DNA of 64,000 nt from Bubalus kerabau. Lineage: Eukaryota; Chordata; Mammalia; Artiodactyla; Bovidae. The notes below the pieces were generated by a model. It was not told the DNA's origin and did not search any database. It was given only the letters and a program-made list of their open reading frames with translations. The DNA is taken from assembly GCF_029407905.1 (NCBI RefSeq), contig NC_073626.1, positions 85,773,482 through 85,837,481 of the forward strand, given 5' to 3'. A program made the translations under genes and the position numbers. Positions 32,520 through 43,662 of the stretch are shown here, one piece after another; position 1 is the first letter of the stretch; each line of letters opens with the position of its first letter.

Positions 32520-33383
32520 ATTTAACTTATATGCAGAGACATCATGAGACGCACTGGGCTGGAAGAAGCACAAGCTGGAATCAAGATTGCCGGGAGAAAT
32601 AACAATAACCTCAGATATGCAGATGACACCATCCTATGGCAGAAAGAGAAGAGGAACTAAAAAGCCTCTTGATGAAAGTGAAAGTGGAGAGTGAAAAAGT
32701 TGGCTTAAAGCTCAACATTCAGAAAACAAAGATCATGGCATCTGGTCCCATCACTTCATGGGAAATAGATGGGGAAACAGTGGAAACAGTGTCAGACTTT
32801 ATTTTTTTGGGCTCCAAAATCACTGCAGATGGTGATTGCAGCCATGAAATTAAAAGACGCTTACTCCTTGGAAGGAAAGTTATGACCAACCTAGATAGCA
32901 TATTCAAAAGCAGAGATATTAAGTTGCCAACAAAGGTCCATCTAGTCAAGGCTATGGTTTTTCCAGTGGCCATGTACGGATGTAAGAGTTGGACTGTGAA
33001 GAAAGCTGAGCGCTGAAGAATTGATGCCTTTGAACTGTGGCATTGGAGAAGACTTGAGAGTCCCTTGGACTGCAAGGAGATCCAACCAGTCCATCCTAAA
33101 GGAGACCAGTCCTGGGTGTTCATTGGAAGGACTGATGCTGAAGCTGAAACGCCAATACTTTGGCCACCTCATGCAAAGAGTTGACTCATTGGAGAAGACC
33201 CTGATGCTGGGAGGTATTGGGGGCAAGAGGAGAAGGGGACGACAGAGGATGAGATGGCTGGATGGCATCACCGACTCGATGGACATGAGTTTGAGTGAAC
33301 TCCGGGAGTTGGTGATGGACAGGGAGGCCTGGCGTGCTGTGAGTCATGGGGTCGCAAAGAGTCCGACACAACTGAGCGACTGA
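32520..33383 (+). pseudogene. BovB RT C-terminal part, broken
   Basis: Covers the end of the palm to the C-terminus: AGTAR-type thumb text EELKSLLMKVKVESEKVG, then MASGPITSWEIDGETVET, then ...SWTVKKAER with a stop at 33016, and after a shift WTARRSNQSILKE...RQYFGHLMQRVDS...RVREL-like text to ...SPTQLSD at 33383. Motif C is damaged: the region at 32615-32640 reads 'gcagatgacaccatcctatg' with the frame changing just after it. Confidence 0.85.
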
Positions 33384-33481
33384 ACTGACTGACTGAACTG
33401 ACTGAGCGACTTTCACTTTCATGCAAGTCTAAATGTCAGGAGCAGAAAATCTTAGTTCAGTATCGGAAAGCACTGTGAGGT

Positions 33482-33602
33482 AATTCCCTGGCCGTCCAGT
33501 GGTCAGGACTCAGCTTCCACTGCAGGAGCACAAGTTCAGTCCCTGGTCAGTGAACTAAGATTGCACAAGGTGCATGGCACTGCCAAAAAAAAAAAAAAAA
33601 AA
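33482..33602 (+). mobile_element. CHR-type SINE with poly-A
   Basis: 'taattccctggccgtccagt' and 'ggtcaggactcagcttccac' (A-box side), 'agttcagtccctggtcagtg' (B-box), then 'aactaagattgcacaaggtg' and an A run at 33584-33603. Confidence 0.88.
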
Positions 33603-33761
33603 ACCACTTCTAAGTGCCAGATAACTTGGAGTTATCTAGTTAATTTCTTAAACATTTCCTTCCACTTTGAAATTTTAACTTTGGACTAGTACTGAATAAA
33701 ATATGTCACCTAAATTGCAGGAGACCAGTGAAACTGCTAATAGCAAAAGACCTCGATTATG

Positions 33762-33972
33762 GCTTCCCTGATGGCTCAGATGGTAAAAAATCTACCTGCA
33801 ATGCAGGAGACCTGCATTCAATGCCTGGGTCAGAAAGATCCCCTGGAGAAGGAAATGGCAACCCATACCAGTATTCTCGCCTGGAGAGTTCTATGGACAG
33901 AGGAGACCATCAGGCTACAGTCCACGTGATTGCAGAGTCAGACACGACTGAGTGGCTAACAGTTTCTTTCCC
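33762..33972 (+). mobile_element. Bov-tA SINE
   Basis: 'ggcttccctgatggctcaga' head, 'attcaatgcctgggtcaga' B-box region, 'ggaaatggcaacccatacc' linker, 'gagtcagacacgactgagtg' tail. Confidence 0.93.
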
Positions 33973-34167
33973 TTCCTGTGGGCCAATGTACATTCAGACA
34001 CATAAAGTAGGAGAACTGTGAAGAGTTCTTCAGACTTTGGACTGGTTTTCTTGGCTTAATAGGCTTTGTTTTTGGTCTCCTCACACACAGAAGCCAGCAA
34101 GGTACTTCTTACCTGGACAGAATGCAGTTCCCCTTTCAGCTGCTTCAATAACAGGTGTGCCTGAAAC

Positions 34168-34701
34168 ATGGCCCCGCCGTGGAGCCCAGAAGCTGAGCCT
34201 GTAGGAGTCCCTCCTGTCTCTTCCCAGACTGTGGCTATTGATCTCCTTAGCCTAATGCCCAGCTCTGAATTGTCTTCAGGATGTCATTTTCCCACTGACT
34301 GCAAGGAGCTTATGTGCTGTTACTTATTTGGCAATAAGATCGTAAGCACATTTTGCCTGTCAAGCATATGCATGATCAGAAAGGTGTGCCCCCTGCTCAT
34401 TTACGTTCATGCTGTAAATCTGCTTTCTGGCCTTCCAGCTGATCTCATCAGGAGTAAACCTGGAGCAGCACTTCCAGACAGTTATATTGAGATTGTAACC
34501 CTATGTGCCATGCTGGCCTTTTCTTTTGGTGAATCAGGGCATAATACTTCCCTAGAAGATTTAAATAGACAGTTACTGAGATCAACAAGATCTTTTGCAA
34601 GATGTCCAGAAGTGGCCCAGTTGGATTTTTTAAATGGACTGTTTTCATTAGCCTTGTATAAGTCGGCTGTTGTTGTTTTTTTTCCTCCTTGGTATCAGTG
34701 A
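34168..34701 (+). other. 177-codon open frame, unidentified
   Basis: Open from ATG at 34168 to TGA at 34699-34701, between two Bov-tA copies. The translation begins MAPPWSPEAEPV and is Cys- and Leu-rich in the middle (CKELMCCYLF, AVNLLSGLPADL). I recognise no domain, signal peptide or homologue. A long opposite-strand reading of the same DNA is also partly open, so the frame may be chance inside an old repeat or a processed pseudogene. The text before it ('ggtctcctcacacacag', ending near 34091) resembles a splice acceptor but also fits chance. Confidence 0.18.
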
Positions 34702-35151
34702 AAAAGAATTCTTCCTGAAAGGGAAAATATTGTTAGTTTGGTGGCAAATCTCCTTCACAGTGGCACCTGAGCCCTGATGTCCGTTCTTGTATGACGTGCC
34801 TTTAGGAGTTCAGACCTTGCTGTCTGTGATAACTAGGATTAGAATCCTTTTTGCTTTTTGTGGTGGCTTTGTACAGCGTCAACTTAGTTAAGTTGAAATT
34901 TTGTTTCCCACAACTGCCTTTCCTGATTATGGTGGGTTAGGATGAGTTGCAAGAGAAATTGACCTGCAAGATCTGGAAGCTAGAAGTAAAAAAGGGCAAC
35001 TATTTCTCCACTCTGAAGGTCTGTGCAGGCACTGAGGCAGTTCGCTGTCCTGATCTGCTGAAGTAGTGTGTTGGTGTGGAGCAATAGCTGGGCTGGAAGC
35101 TCTTCTAGTTCCTACAGAATCTCCTTTCTCAGCATCTCTGAATTCTGGATA
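34702..35151. other. Unassigned DNA, no gene seen
   Basis: Moderate GC content, no clear family. May belong to the same old repeat as the flanking open frame. Confidence 0.4.
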
Positions 35152-35362
35152 GGCTTCCCTGGTGGCTCAGACAGTAAAGAATCTGCCTGCAATGCAGGAG
35201 ATGCAGGTTTGATCCCTGGGTCAGGAAGATCCTCTGGAGGAAGAAATGGCAACCCACTACAGTATTCTTGTCTGGAGAATCCCATGGACAGAGGAGCCAA
35301 GTGGGCTACAGTCCATGGGGTCGCAGAGTCGGACATGCATGACTGAGTGACTGAGCACACGT
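35152..35362 (+). mobile_element. Bov-tA SINE
   Basis: 'ggcttccctggtggctcaga' head, 'gtttgatccctgggtcagg' B-box, 'gaatcccatggacagaggag', tail 'cagagtcggacatgcatgac' ending in GACTGAGTGACTGAG. Confidence 0.95.
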
Positions 35363-35559
35363 GAATCCTGGACCATGTGCACAGGCAGCTCCCTGGTAAA
35401 GAGCGCCAGCCTCTCTTGCAGGTGATCTGTATCACTGAAGCTGGAGACAGTGAGGGACAGATGTGAGTTCCAGTGTATCCTTCCTCTCCTACTTCCAGTC
35501 CATCATTTATCCCCAACTGTCTACCCTGCTGAGACCATGCCCAGTACCAGATGCAAGAG

Positions 35560-35690
35560 CAACAGCCTTGCATAGATGATTTAACCTGTGCCCAAAGTGC
35601 ACAAAATTAAATCTCTATAACAATTCTTCATTCTATATCACTCATTGTGTGTGTTCCTGGACAATCTGTAACTGATACACTTTGGTTCAG
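35560..35690 (+). mobile_element. Possible old L1 3' end
   Basis: 'aattaaatctctataacaat' and 'ctggacaatctgtaactgat' followed by 'acac' resemble the end of old L1/MER elements, whose usual text is a 'ctggagaaccctgactaatacac' type end. Diverged, so this is a weak call. Confidence 0.35.
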
Positions 35691-37449
35691 TGTATCGGCC
35701 ATTCTGTGCATAACCAGAAGGGCAAACATTTTCCTCTTTCCTCATTCAGTGGATCAACATGTGGCTTGTTTTTCCCCTTGACTGGGAAGATGGTAAGATT
35801 TTAATCCCTAAGTGCTCTTGTCCCTCTGCACTTTTTGTGCTTCTGGTTAAGTAGAGACAGTAACTATCAGTCCCTTGGTGAATAAAATGCCAAACCACAC
35901 ACGACACCCACTTTGCACTCCCTATTAAAATTTTACAGGTCAAAAATCCAAAACCCACTTAATAAAAATTGTTCTTCATCATAAGTGACAAGAGAAAACA
36001 GGTCAATCTATGGAATAATAGCGCAGTAATTAAAAACTTTGTAGTTGATAAAGTGTGACTGCTAATCAATGTTTGGCTAATTAATCAATATTTTAATCAT
36101 TAGACCTTTTAAATTTGTTTTAATGAGCATTTCCTCTAATTCCCCTGATCCCATTGCTTCCAGTGCTTCTGTTATCACTGTGAAAGAACAAAGCTAGGAT
36201 TTGTCTGTTTAGGGTCCAGTATTTCTTAAGACTGTAGAGTAATCCACCTCTTGTATGTATAGATACCCAAGAATGTCCAGATTTTGGTGACTAAACAATA
36301 AAAATATAAAGTCATCACATTATGTTGGATCATTTGCTTAATGGCAAAAACATAATTTAGAACATCACATTAAAACCATCATAAACTTGGCTTTCACAGA
36401 AGTGTTTAGAAACTTGTGTTCCTTTCCTTACTGTTAGGATTGGACAGTGTGCATGAAATCTTACAGTCTCCTGTTTCAAGTTCAAATTTTCTTTGATGCT
36501 GCATCATGAACTTCCACTGACCTGCATGGCCGTTGTGTTGTCTTCCTCTTCCTTCTTTTCCCCCTTCTTTCTCTTTTGCACCTGCACTTCCTCTCCCTCC
36601 TCTAGTCCGTCAGCCCTCCCCATCCACAGCCTCTACTCTGCCCAGAATACAAACACATCACATTGGAGAGTTATGAGAACAATATAAACAAGGGCAGAAT
36701 GCATTCCCTCTCCTGCCTAAAGGCTAGACTACCAGTGAGGTTCAGAGAGGCTGAGAATTGTGCGCACATGACACGTAGTCTAAAATAGAGCCCTAGTAAC
36801 CTAAGAGTTCTTTTTATACATTCAATGTTCATCTTCAAATTAACTTGGAAAGAGTCCTTTTCGACAAGTTAGACAGGTAAAATCTTTCATTTCCCTGCAG
36901 TCTTGGTGCAGCAGCTACCAATTTCCATCATATTTCCCTTCAATCTGTATCACTAAAAATGAAGACATAAGTAAAAGTAATATCAAGAAGTACTCTTGTA
37001 TGTGCCTTTAAAACTTTCTTAGGAAAATGCCATAGGGACACAGCAGCTCAGGCTGGGCACCTGTAAGCATATGGGTCACAGCACTGCAGGTCTTCCCAAA
37101 TGACGTGTCACACCATGTTAGCACATGTGGTGTGTGACACGAACAGAGCCGGGTATCACTATGGCTGTACAGGCCTCAGACTCTGGAACACAAAATAGTA
37201 AACAGTACACCATCCGAGACTAAGATGACCAAAGTCTTGGCTACATGAAAGTATTTTTTGATATCCTGATTATTCTAGAAATTCAGGCACTTTGTAAATT
37301 ATGACAGTCAATAGTGAAAAATTAATTAAATATGTGATGAGAAGTATGATTAGTTTGCACTGGAATTTTGGTAACAATTTATGTGATCATTAGGAGAGCC
37401 AGTTGCAATATTTCAATTCTCTCCTTTCAAGCATGTGGTAGGATTACTG
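35691..37449. other. Unique DNA, no gene seen
   Basis: Contains a pyrimidine-rich tract (36538-36605, TTCC/CTTC type) whose 64-codon frame is a compositional artefact. No repeat family or gene recognised. Confidence 0.5.
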
Positions 37450-37653
37450 GTGCTCACTCATTCAGTTGTGTCTGACTCTGAGACCCTGTGGACTGAGACC
37501 CTGCCAGGCTCCTCTGTCCATGGGACTTTCCAGGTAACAATACCAAATGGGTTGCCATTCCCTTCTCCAGGGGATCTTCCTGAGCCATGGATCAAACGCA
37601 CATCTCCTGTGTCTCCTGCATTGCAGGCGAATTTTTTACCCACCTAGGCCACT
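37450..37653 (-). mobile_element. Bov-tA SINE, antisense
   Basis: 'cactcattcagttgtgtctg' (tail complement), 'gggttgccattcccttctcc', 'gcattgcaggcgaatttttt' and 'acccacctaggccactgg' (head complement). Mildly diverged. Confidence 0.92.
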
Positions 37654-39054
37654 GGTACACTACCCACTGCCTCTGAAGTTAGATGTGGTTGTTGATTTGC
37701 CTCAACCAGAAATATATATCTCTTATTGGAAGAAGAGTTAAAAACCACTGGGTGACTCTTCATATTCCCTTGGCTTTGTCAAAGAGATTGTGGAAGGTGA
37801 ACCCTCTGACAGTCTGGGCCCCTGCTTGGCTACAAGGAGCACAGGGCCACAGCAGACGTGCAGCATCACAGAATCCACCTGAGTTGTTCTAAGCCATCCT
37901 GACTGATAGGGCCTGATTTTGGATGGGTTTAGGTTATTTGGTGTTTTGTACAACATCCTTCTTTTTAAAATCACTTACAGCCCTCTGCAGTGTCATGTGA
38001 ACAGTATATTCTTCTCACATACAGATATAACACAAACCGAAAAACCACTATCTTGTGTCTGACTTAGGGCAACCAATCTCATTATTAATGACAATACCGC
38101 ATAGAATCTGTTTCATATTAGAAGCATGGTGTTCTCTTGAATAACTTTACCCCCTCTTATTTTAGCTACAAACCCTAAGTGACCTCTTTTACTTTGCTTC
38201 TTATTTCCCAAAGTTCAATATAGCTGATCTGTCACCAGTGAAAAAAATTCATGGAGGTGGTTATAAAATGCATACAGCTATGATAGGATTTATTTAGATT
38301 TTCTGAGTAAGGAATTAACTGCTATTTTCAGAGACAAAAGAAAAACCCCATAAGGTCATCTTTATAATAAATTTTCCTTTATATTACCGATGAAAAAGCA
38401 AAAATACTACATTCAAAAAAAGAAGGCTTGAAACTGATACCTAGTATTCTTATTTTGATCATCTCAACCATACCATGTGTCTTAAATTAATTAGTTGGCA
38501 TTACATTTTGGATCTTACTTACTGAGTGAGATTCTCTGATAGGGAAGTCCAGGAATCCTAGAGGTAAGCCATTAAGTTCCTGAACCACCAGACAGTAACA
38601 GATTTTGGGTTCTAGGGGGTCAAAAAATAACACCTCTGTTCCCAACCCGAGATCAGAACCAATTTACAGAGAATGATACAGGAGTCAAGCAGTTAGAGAT
38701 CAAAATGTCAGCTTTATTACTGATAAAAGCAATCGTGAAGGACATAGCTTAGATAAGTCCTAATAGTCCTGCTAAGGTTCCTCTGAATTGAAGTCACCCC
38801 ATTCCCATTACCACCAAACAGACAACAAACAAAACCCCTGCCGTCTGCAGAGGTGGAACACAGCCGGCTCGATCAACTTTATCACACAGCTGTCAGCAGG
38901 TGTAAATCCACCCTCTCTGTAGGCCGTGGGATTCCAGAGAGAAAAGCGAAGGGACAGAGTGTGGCAGGCAAGTCCACTTCATACTTGCAAACCAAATAAG
39001 TTGTTCCTCTTTTCTGGGGAGAGAGAGCATAAGGTATGGTGAGTGAGACGCTGG
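37654..39054. other. Unique DNA, no gene seen
   Basis: 38540-38960 has mixed composition and could hide an old LTR, but no clear TG...CA ends or polyadenylation layout could be fixed. No coding gene. Confidence 0.45.
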
Positions 39055-39243
39055 GCAGCGTTTCTCATCCTCGGCCCTGTTGATATTTTGGACTGGATAA
39101 TTCTCCATTATAGGGGACTGTCCTATGCACTGTAGGATTGACACATTATATACCAGGAGCACAAGCATTAGATGTGACAGTCCAAATTTACCCAAATATT
39201 ATCTGAGATGCAGATGGGAGTGTGAAACTACTATCAAGAACCA
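39055..39243. mobile_element. MER5A-type non-autonomous hAT DNA transposon
   Basis: 'cagcgtttctcatcctcggc', 'cctgttgatattttggactg', 'gataattctccattataggg' and 'gactgtcctatgcactgtag' reproduce the order of MER5A blocks. The far end 'ctatcaagaacca' fits the other terminal repeat. Length ~189 bp equals the usual size of the family. Confidence 0.85.
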
Positions 39244-41055
39244 TACATAGTTTAGAGACTTCTTTTACTTGGAAATGGGAAGGAAAAACAGTTTAAGTGT
39301 TCCTTATTACTGAAAACTAGCAATTCAGTGCATTTCACCATTAGATTTTAAACTCCCTGACTACTTCTTTGAAAATAAAGCCTAGAAAAGTGTCTTTCAA
39401 GTAGGCAATAATAGTGCAAAACATTCTAACTAATGATAATTCAGACATGACCAGAAGAAAAAATGTTACTTGCTAATAAGAGGGAAGTTATCTTTCTACT
39501 GATTATAAAATAAAAAAAAACATTTATATATGTGGTATTAATGAAAATTAGCAGATGAAGATAAAGAGGCAATAAAGTGGAAGTGAGGAATATGACCAAA
39601 TTAATCCACCCAGTATTTACATGTTCCCTCTCTTGTACACAGCATTCATCTCAGTGTTTAGGGGATTATAAACTGTACCCGTACTCTATCATCTAAACTC
39701 TGTCTTCCCTGTTGTGAAAAATATGGGCATTCTGACACAAACCTATAAAAAGTTCAATATCAATATCAGGTAGGGTGTGAATCAGTGCAGTTCATTGTTC
39801 TCCTTTTGCCTTTTAGAATCTATCTTTTGGTTCCCTAAAGTGAAGAAAGTCTTGGCTGCTTTTGTTTTCAGTCTGTAAGCTTGATATCCCCTCCCTCAGA
39901 GATTTTTCATCTGGATTAGGTAATTTTCATATATTCAAGTAAATCCATTTTCCATGTAGCTACAGACACTGAAGTAAGCTATCAAAAAAGAAAAAAATAT
40001 GGTCCTAACTTTGGCTAGCTAAGGTTGTGGAATAAGATAAGAAAGCAGGAATAAGAGAATCAAGTGAGAATAATGATTAGGGTGTGGGCTAGGCATGGAC
40101 ATGTGGCCAGAAGCAGAAGTCACTGAAAGAAAAAAGGCAACCTTGGGTCAGAAAATGCTTGCACAAAGTGAAGAAGAACCCTGTGGCTAATGGTGTCCAG
40201 CTTTTTGTTGTCATATATTACTTCAAAGATCAGATAAATGCTAGATACTCTGTTCCCAAAGAAATGCACACAAGTACACAAACATATGGAATTTTTTCTA
40301 CCGTTTCAGTGGATCTTCACAGATTATTCCACTGAGATAAAGCAAGGCTATTGGGCTGAAGTCTGAGTACCCAGGGTAACTAACTGAACAAAGGAATTCT
40401 CTGCAGTTGCTACCTAAGATAATGCCTTAAATGAAACAATAGCATCAAAATAGTGCAGGCAGTTATCTAGATAATTTGGATTCAGAACTCTTTTTGAACT
40501 AAAGCATATTTTTGACCACAATTATCTTTTAATTGTTTTTATTGATCAAATTCATAAGTCTTCAATTCATATTGTCTGTGGATATAGCGCTGATCTAAAT
40601 AAATACATATCTTAATAATCTCCTTTTCCAGTTTATACCACATCACTGACCACTTAATTATAAAATTTTAAACTCTGATGTAGAAGAGAGAACAGATTTG
40701 CTAGGCCATACAGAACTTTAAGATAGCCCTTAATTTTTTTTTTTTTTTAATGCTGATATATGCTGTGCCCTTAGAACATAAGTTAAGCTGTCTACATTTG
40801 TTTCATCAGTTTTTTATGTGTGTTTCTTTGGATATTCTCCCTTGGTTTTCTATTTGGTAAAATCATATTCAGTTTCCCTAGTTCCAGATATAAAAGCTCA
40901 TGATTACATTGCTCTTTACCTTTGGTGCTGGCGACAGAAAACATAAATGAAATCTATAAGGTATCACCCTAAAATCTCACTTGACCTCTGTCCACCACAG
41001 TCTCAACTTAGCCCTTTGGTAAGCTTTAAAAAGAGCTAATACATACTGAATGTCT
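39244..41055. other. Unique AT-rich DNA, no gene seen
   Basis: No transposon copy recognised. A T run lies at 40735-40748. Confidence 0.5.
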
Positions 41056-41178
41056 GGGGGTTCCCTGGTGGCTCAGTATTAAAGAATCTGCCTGCAATGC
41101 AGGAAACATGGGCTTGATACCTGAGTTATGAAGATTCCCTGGGAAATGGCAACCCACTCCAGTATTCTTGCCTAGGGG
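41056..41178 (+). mobile_element. Bov-tA SINE, 3'-truncated
   Basis: 'gggggttccctggtggctca' head and 'gcttgatacctgagttatg' B-box region, ending after 'ccagtattcttgcctag'. The BovB-derived tail is missing and a short G/A run replaces it. Confidence 0.88.
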
Positions 41179-41260
41179 GGAAAAAAGTTTAGGGCTGATT
41201 TGTGTGAATTATACTTGAAGATATCCATAATATTAATGTCTTGTTTAAGGGAGAAAGAGT

Positions 41261-41885
41261 GTCTATTGCATGTCAGGCACTGTCCTAAGTACCTTATATA
41301 AACTATCTCACTTAATTTGCAAGAAATACTACAAAGTGCCTAGTTTAATCATTGCTCCTAGTCCCTCAATTAAGGAATCTGAGGCCTAAAAGATTAAATG
41401 ACTTTGATCACCACTACTAAAAGTGATGAGACTCTAGACTCTTAGCCTCTTAGTCTCTGAGTCTCTGAGTCTTGAGTCTTGAGACTAAGAGAGTCTCTTG
41501 GACTGCAAAGAGATTCAACCAGTCAATCCTAAAGGAAATCAGTCCTGAATATTCATTGGAAGGACTGACGCTGAAGCTGAAACTCCAATACTTTGACCAC
41601 CTGATGCAAAGAACTGACTCATTGGAAAAGACCCTGATGCTGGGAAAGATGGAAGGCGGAAGGAGAAGGGGACAACAGAGGATGAGATGGTTGGATGGCA
41701 TCACTGACTCGATGGTCATGAGTCTGAGTAAGCTCCAGGAGTTGGTGGATGGTGGTGATGGACAGGGAAGCCTGGCATGTTGCAGTCCTTGGGATCATGA
41801 AGAGTCAGACATGAATGAGCAACTGAACTGACTAAAAGTGACAGAGCAGAAATGTAAATTCAGGCCTTTGATTCTCCAAGCATTT
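41261..41885 (-). mobile_element. MIR SINE, antisense, split by BovB
   Basis: Left part (41261-41426) has 'tgtcaggcactgtcctaagt', 'actatctcacttaatttgc' and 'aaggaatctgaggcctaaaa'. Right part (41831-41885) continues with 'gacagagcagaaatgtaaat' and 'caggcctttgattctcc', as expected for antisense MIR. The BovB at 41427-41830 separates them. Confidence 0.75.
41427..41830 (+). mobile_element. BovB 3' fragment with repeat-like 5' filler
   Basis: Flanked by a perfect 11-bp TSD, 'actaaaagtga' (41416-41426 and 41831-41841). The BovB part proper starts at about 41490 ('gagtctcttggactgcaaag') and runs to 'gagcaactgaactg'. The first 63 bp of the insert (41427-41489) are degenerate 7-8-bp units of the GACTCTTA/GTCTCTGA/GTCTTGA type, not the BovB sequence expected there. 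Confidence 0.9.
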
Positions 41886-41890
41886 TTCAC

Positions 41891-43287
41891 CTCTCCATTA
41901 TACTACCCATATGCACAATTATTTGTTTAGTTTTTTAACAGCCATTGTTTTTACCATCTGTATCCGTATGTATGCCTTTTCAGGATATACTCTCTGTATG
42001 TAAATCAGAAACAATGCTAATTTTAATATTTTGTTAGCTGATCAAAGGAGAGATGATTGCTTTCACCCTTCAGGGCATAATGCATTCCATGCACAATCCC
42101 TAAACAGAGGTGCATGCCCTGCTGCATTTTAAGCATTTAGAAAATTTTTGCTTAACTTGTTCTTGAAGTCTGTTTCATCTATTTCCAAATTTCTTTCCTT
42201 CTGTATGTCTGAAAAATTCTGCTATACATACATCTTTATTTGATGCCTTCACTTTTCTCTTCCCTTAATTTTTCTTCTCATATATTGTAAGAGAAAAAAA
42301 CTTAGTCAAGTGAAGAGAGCACTTTCAGGGGGTTCAGAAGGCTGAGATTTTATTCTTGACTCTGCTACTGACCTGTTATATGCCCTTGGGTTTAACCTCA
42401 CTGCACCGGACTTAGTGAAGAGGTGTTTCAGCTTCTCTCCTAACATGCACTCAATGGGCCAAATCCTCCAAATGAGCCAATTGCACTCTGGGATTAAGTT
42501 AAGCCATTTGGAGGGGCATTAACCCTTTCTGGTCAATGAATTTTTTATGCACGAGTAGAATAGCTAACTAAACAGAGCCTACTGTCCTTCATTATGCACT
42601 CCTCCTCCCCCAGTTACCCAACTTACACATAAAATGTCACACTCAGTCAATAACCAAGCAATACTTGGGAGAAGTGCTGAGCAGTGGGAAAAAAAGGAAT
42701 AGCAAGTAAATGAAACGACCCTCAACAAACAGGTGAACAAACTGTAGAAATCAATGACATGAAAATGGACTGCTTTCCCCTCCTCAGTGAATTTAGTAGT
42801 TGCCTGTTTGTCTCTCCTCCTTTTTACTGGCTGCAGCATTCCAGGAGTAAACGTGCCATAGAACAGCCCTGCATGGCCACTGCGCTGCCTGGAAAGGAGC
42901 CTATTCATTAAGTTCTGGGATGGCATCCATTGCCCTCTGGATCAAAGATAAACTCCTGACTGTTGTCTTCAAAGCTCTCCATTAGCAGGACTCACTCCAC
43001 TTATCTGTTCTAATCTCAAGCCTGTAAGTGACATTCTCTCTATAGTAGATTCACAGTGAGTTCTTACACTATTGCCTCCAGCCCTTCTCCTGAAACTTTT
43101 CACATACACACCCCTGCCTCCTGCCTTTCAATTACACTGGAAGCACAAGATCTGCCTCCTCCCAAGTTTCCCATGATCAGTTCTTCCAGAAAAACCCTCA
43201 GTGAAGCTGGCGCTCTTGAGAGATAAATGTATTTTTCCTTATCATGGAGCTGGGGACGTGATTCTCTCCTATTAAATTTGCATGCTG
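41891..43287. other. Mostly unique DNA, no gene seen
   Basis: A diverged sense MIR-like piece is possible at about 42340-42430 ('cttgactctgctactgacct', 'gcccttgggtttaacctcac'). The 115-codon frame at 42579-42926 has no recognisable domain. Confidence 0.5.
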
Positions 43288-43374
43288 CTTGAGTACTGTG
43301 GTCTTTTTTTTTTTTAATTGATAAATTAGATGTCCAGTCCCTGGACAGGAAATTTGTTGATAGGGTAAAAAATG
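43288..43374 (+). repeat. Left copy of an ~80-bp direct repeat
   Basis: Begins 'cttgagtactgtggtc' and ends 'tagggtaaaaaatg'. It pairs with 43583-43662. Shared core text includes 'gtccctggacaggaaattt'. It differs by a longer T run and scattered substitutions. Confidence 0.88.
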
Positions 43375-43582
43375 GTGGTGGCTTAGTCACTAAGTCATGT
43401 CCGACTCTTGCGAACCCATGGACTGTAGCCCGCCAGGCTCCTCTGTCCATGGAATTTTCTAGGCAAGCATACTGGAGTGGGCTGCTATTTCCTTCTCCAG
43501 GGAATCTTACGGCCCAGGGATGAAACTCGAGTCTTCTGCATTGCAGGTGGATTCTTTACAGACTGAGGCACCGGGCAACTCT
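43375..43582 (-). mobile_element. Bov-tA SINE, antisense, between direct repeats
   Basis: Tail complement 'cttagtcactaagtcatgtc' at the left, 'ttccttctccagggaatctt', 'gcattgcaggtggattcttt' and 'gactgaggcaccgggcaact' (head complement) at the right. Both ends abut the copies of the ~80-bp repeat. Confidence 0.93.
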
Positions 43583-43662
43583 CTTGAATACTGGGGTCCT
43601 TTTAAAATGATAATTTATATGTCCTGTCCCTGGACAGGAAATTTATAATAGGGTAAAAAATG
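43583..43662 (+). repeat. Right copy of an ~80-bp direct repeat
   Basis: Begins 'cttgaatactggggtcc' and ends 'tagggtaaaaaatg'. Roughly 80-85% identical by eye to 43288-43374. Confidence 0.88.

Larger units (their letters stand above)
32163..33432 (+). mobile_element. Bov-tA dimer joined to BovB inside one TSD
   Basis: A perfect 12-bp direct repeat, 'atgcaagtctaa', at 32163-32174 and 33421-33432 encloses a double-headed Bov-tA (32175-32478) followed, in the same orientation and without a gap, by a BovB from its RT domain to its 3' end (about 32479-33412) and a terminal 'actttcactttc' (33409-33420). Either a fused SINE-LINE transcript inserted once, or BovB landed in the tail of an existing Bov-tA. 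Confidence 0.85.

Noticed and set aside
36493..36687. Ser/Pro/Phe-rich 64-codon frame
   Set aside because: It lies on a pyrimidine-rich low-complexity tract with no other coding evidence.
38540..38960. Possible solo LTR in antisense
   Set aside because: There is a 'gctttatt' stretch and mixed composition, but no defined ends, TSD or LTR motifs could be fixed.
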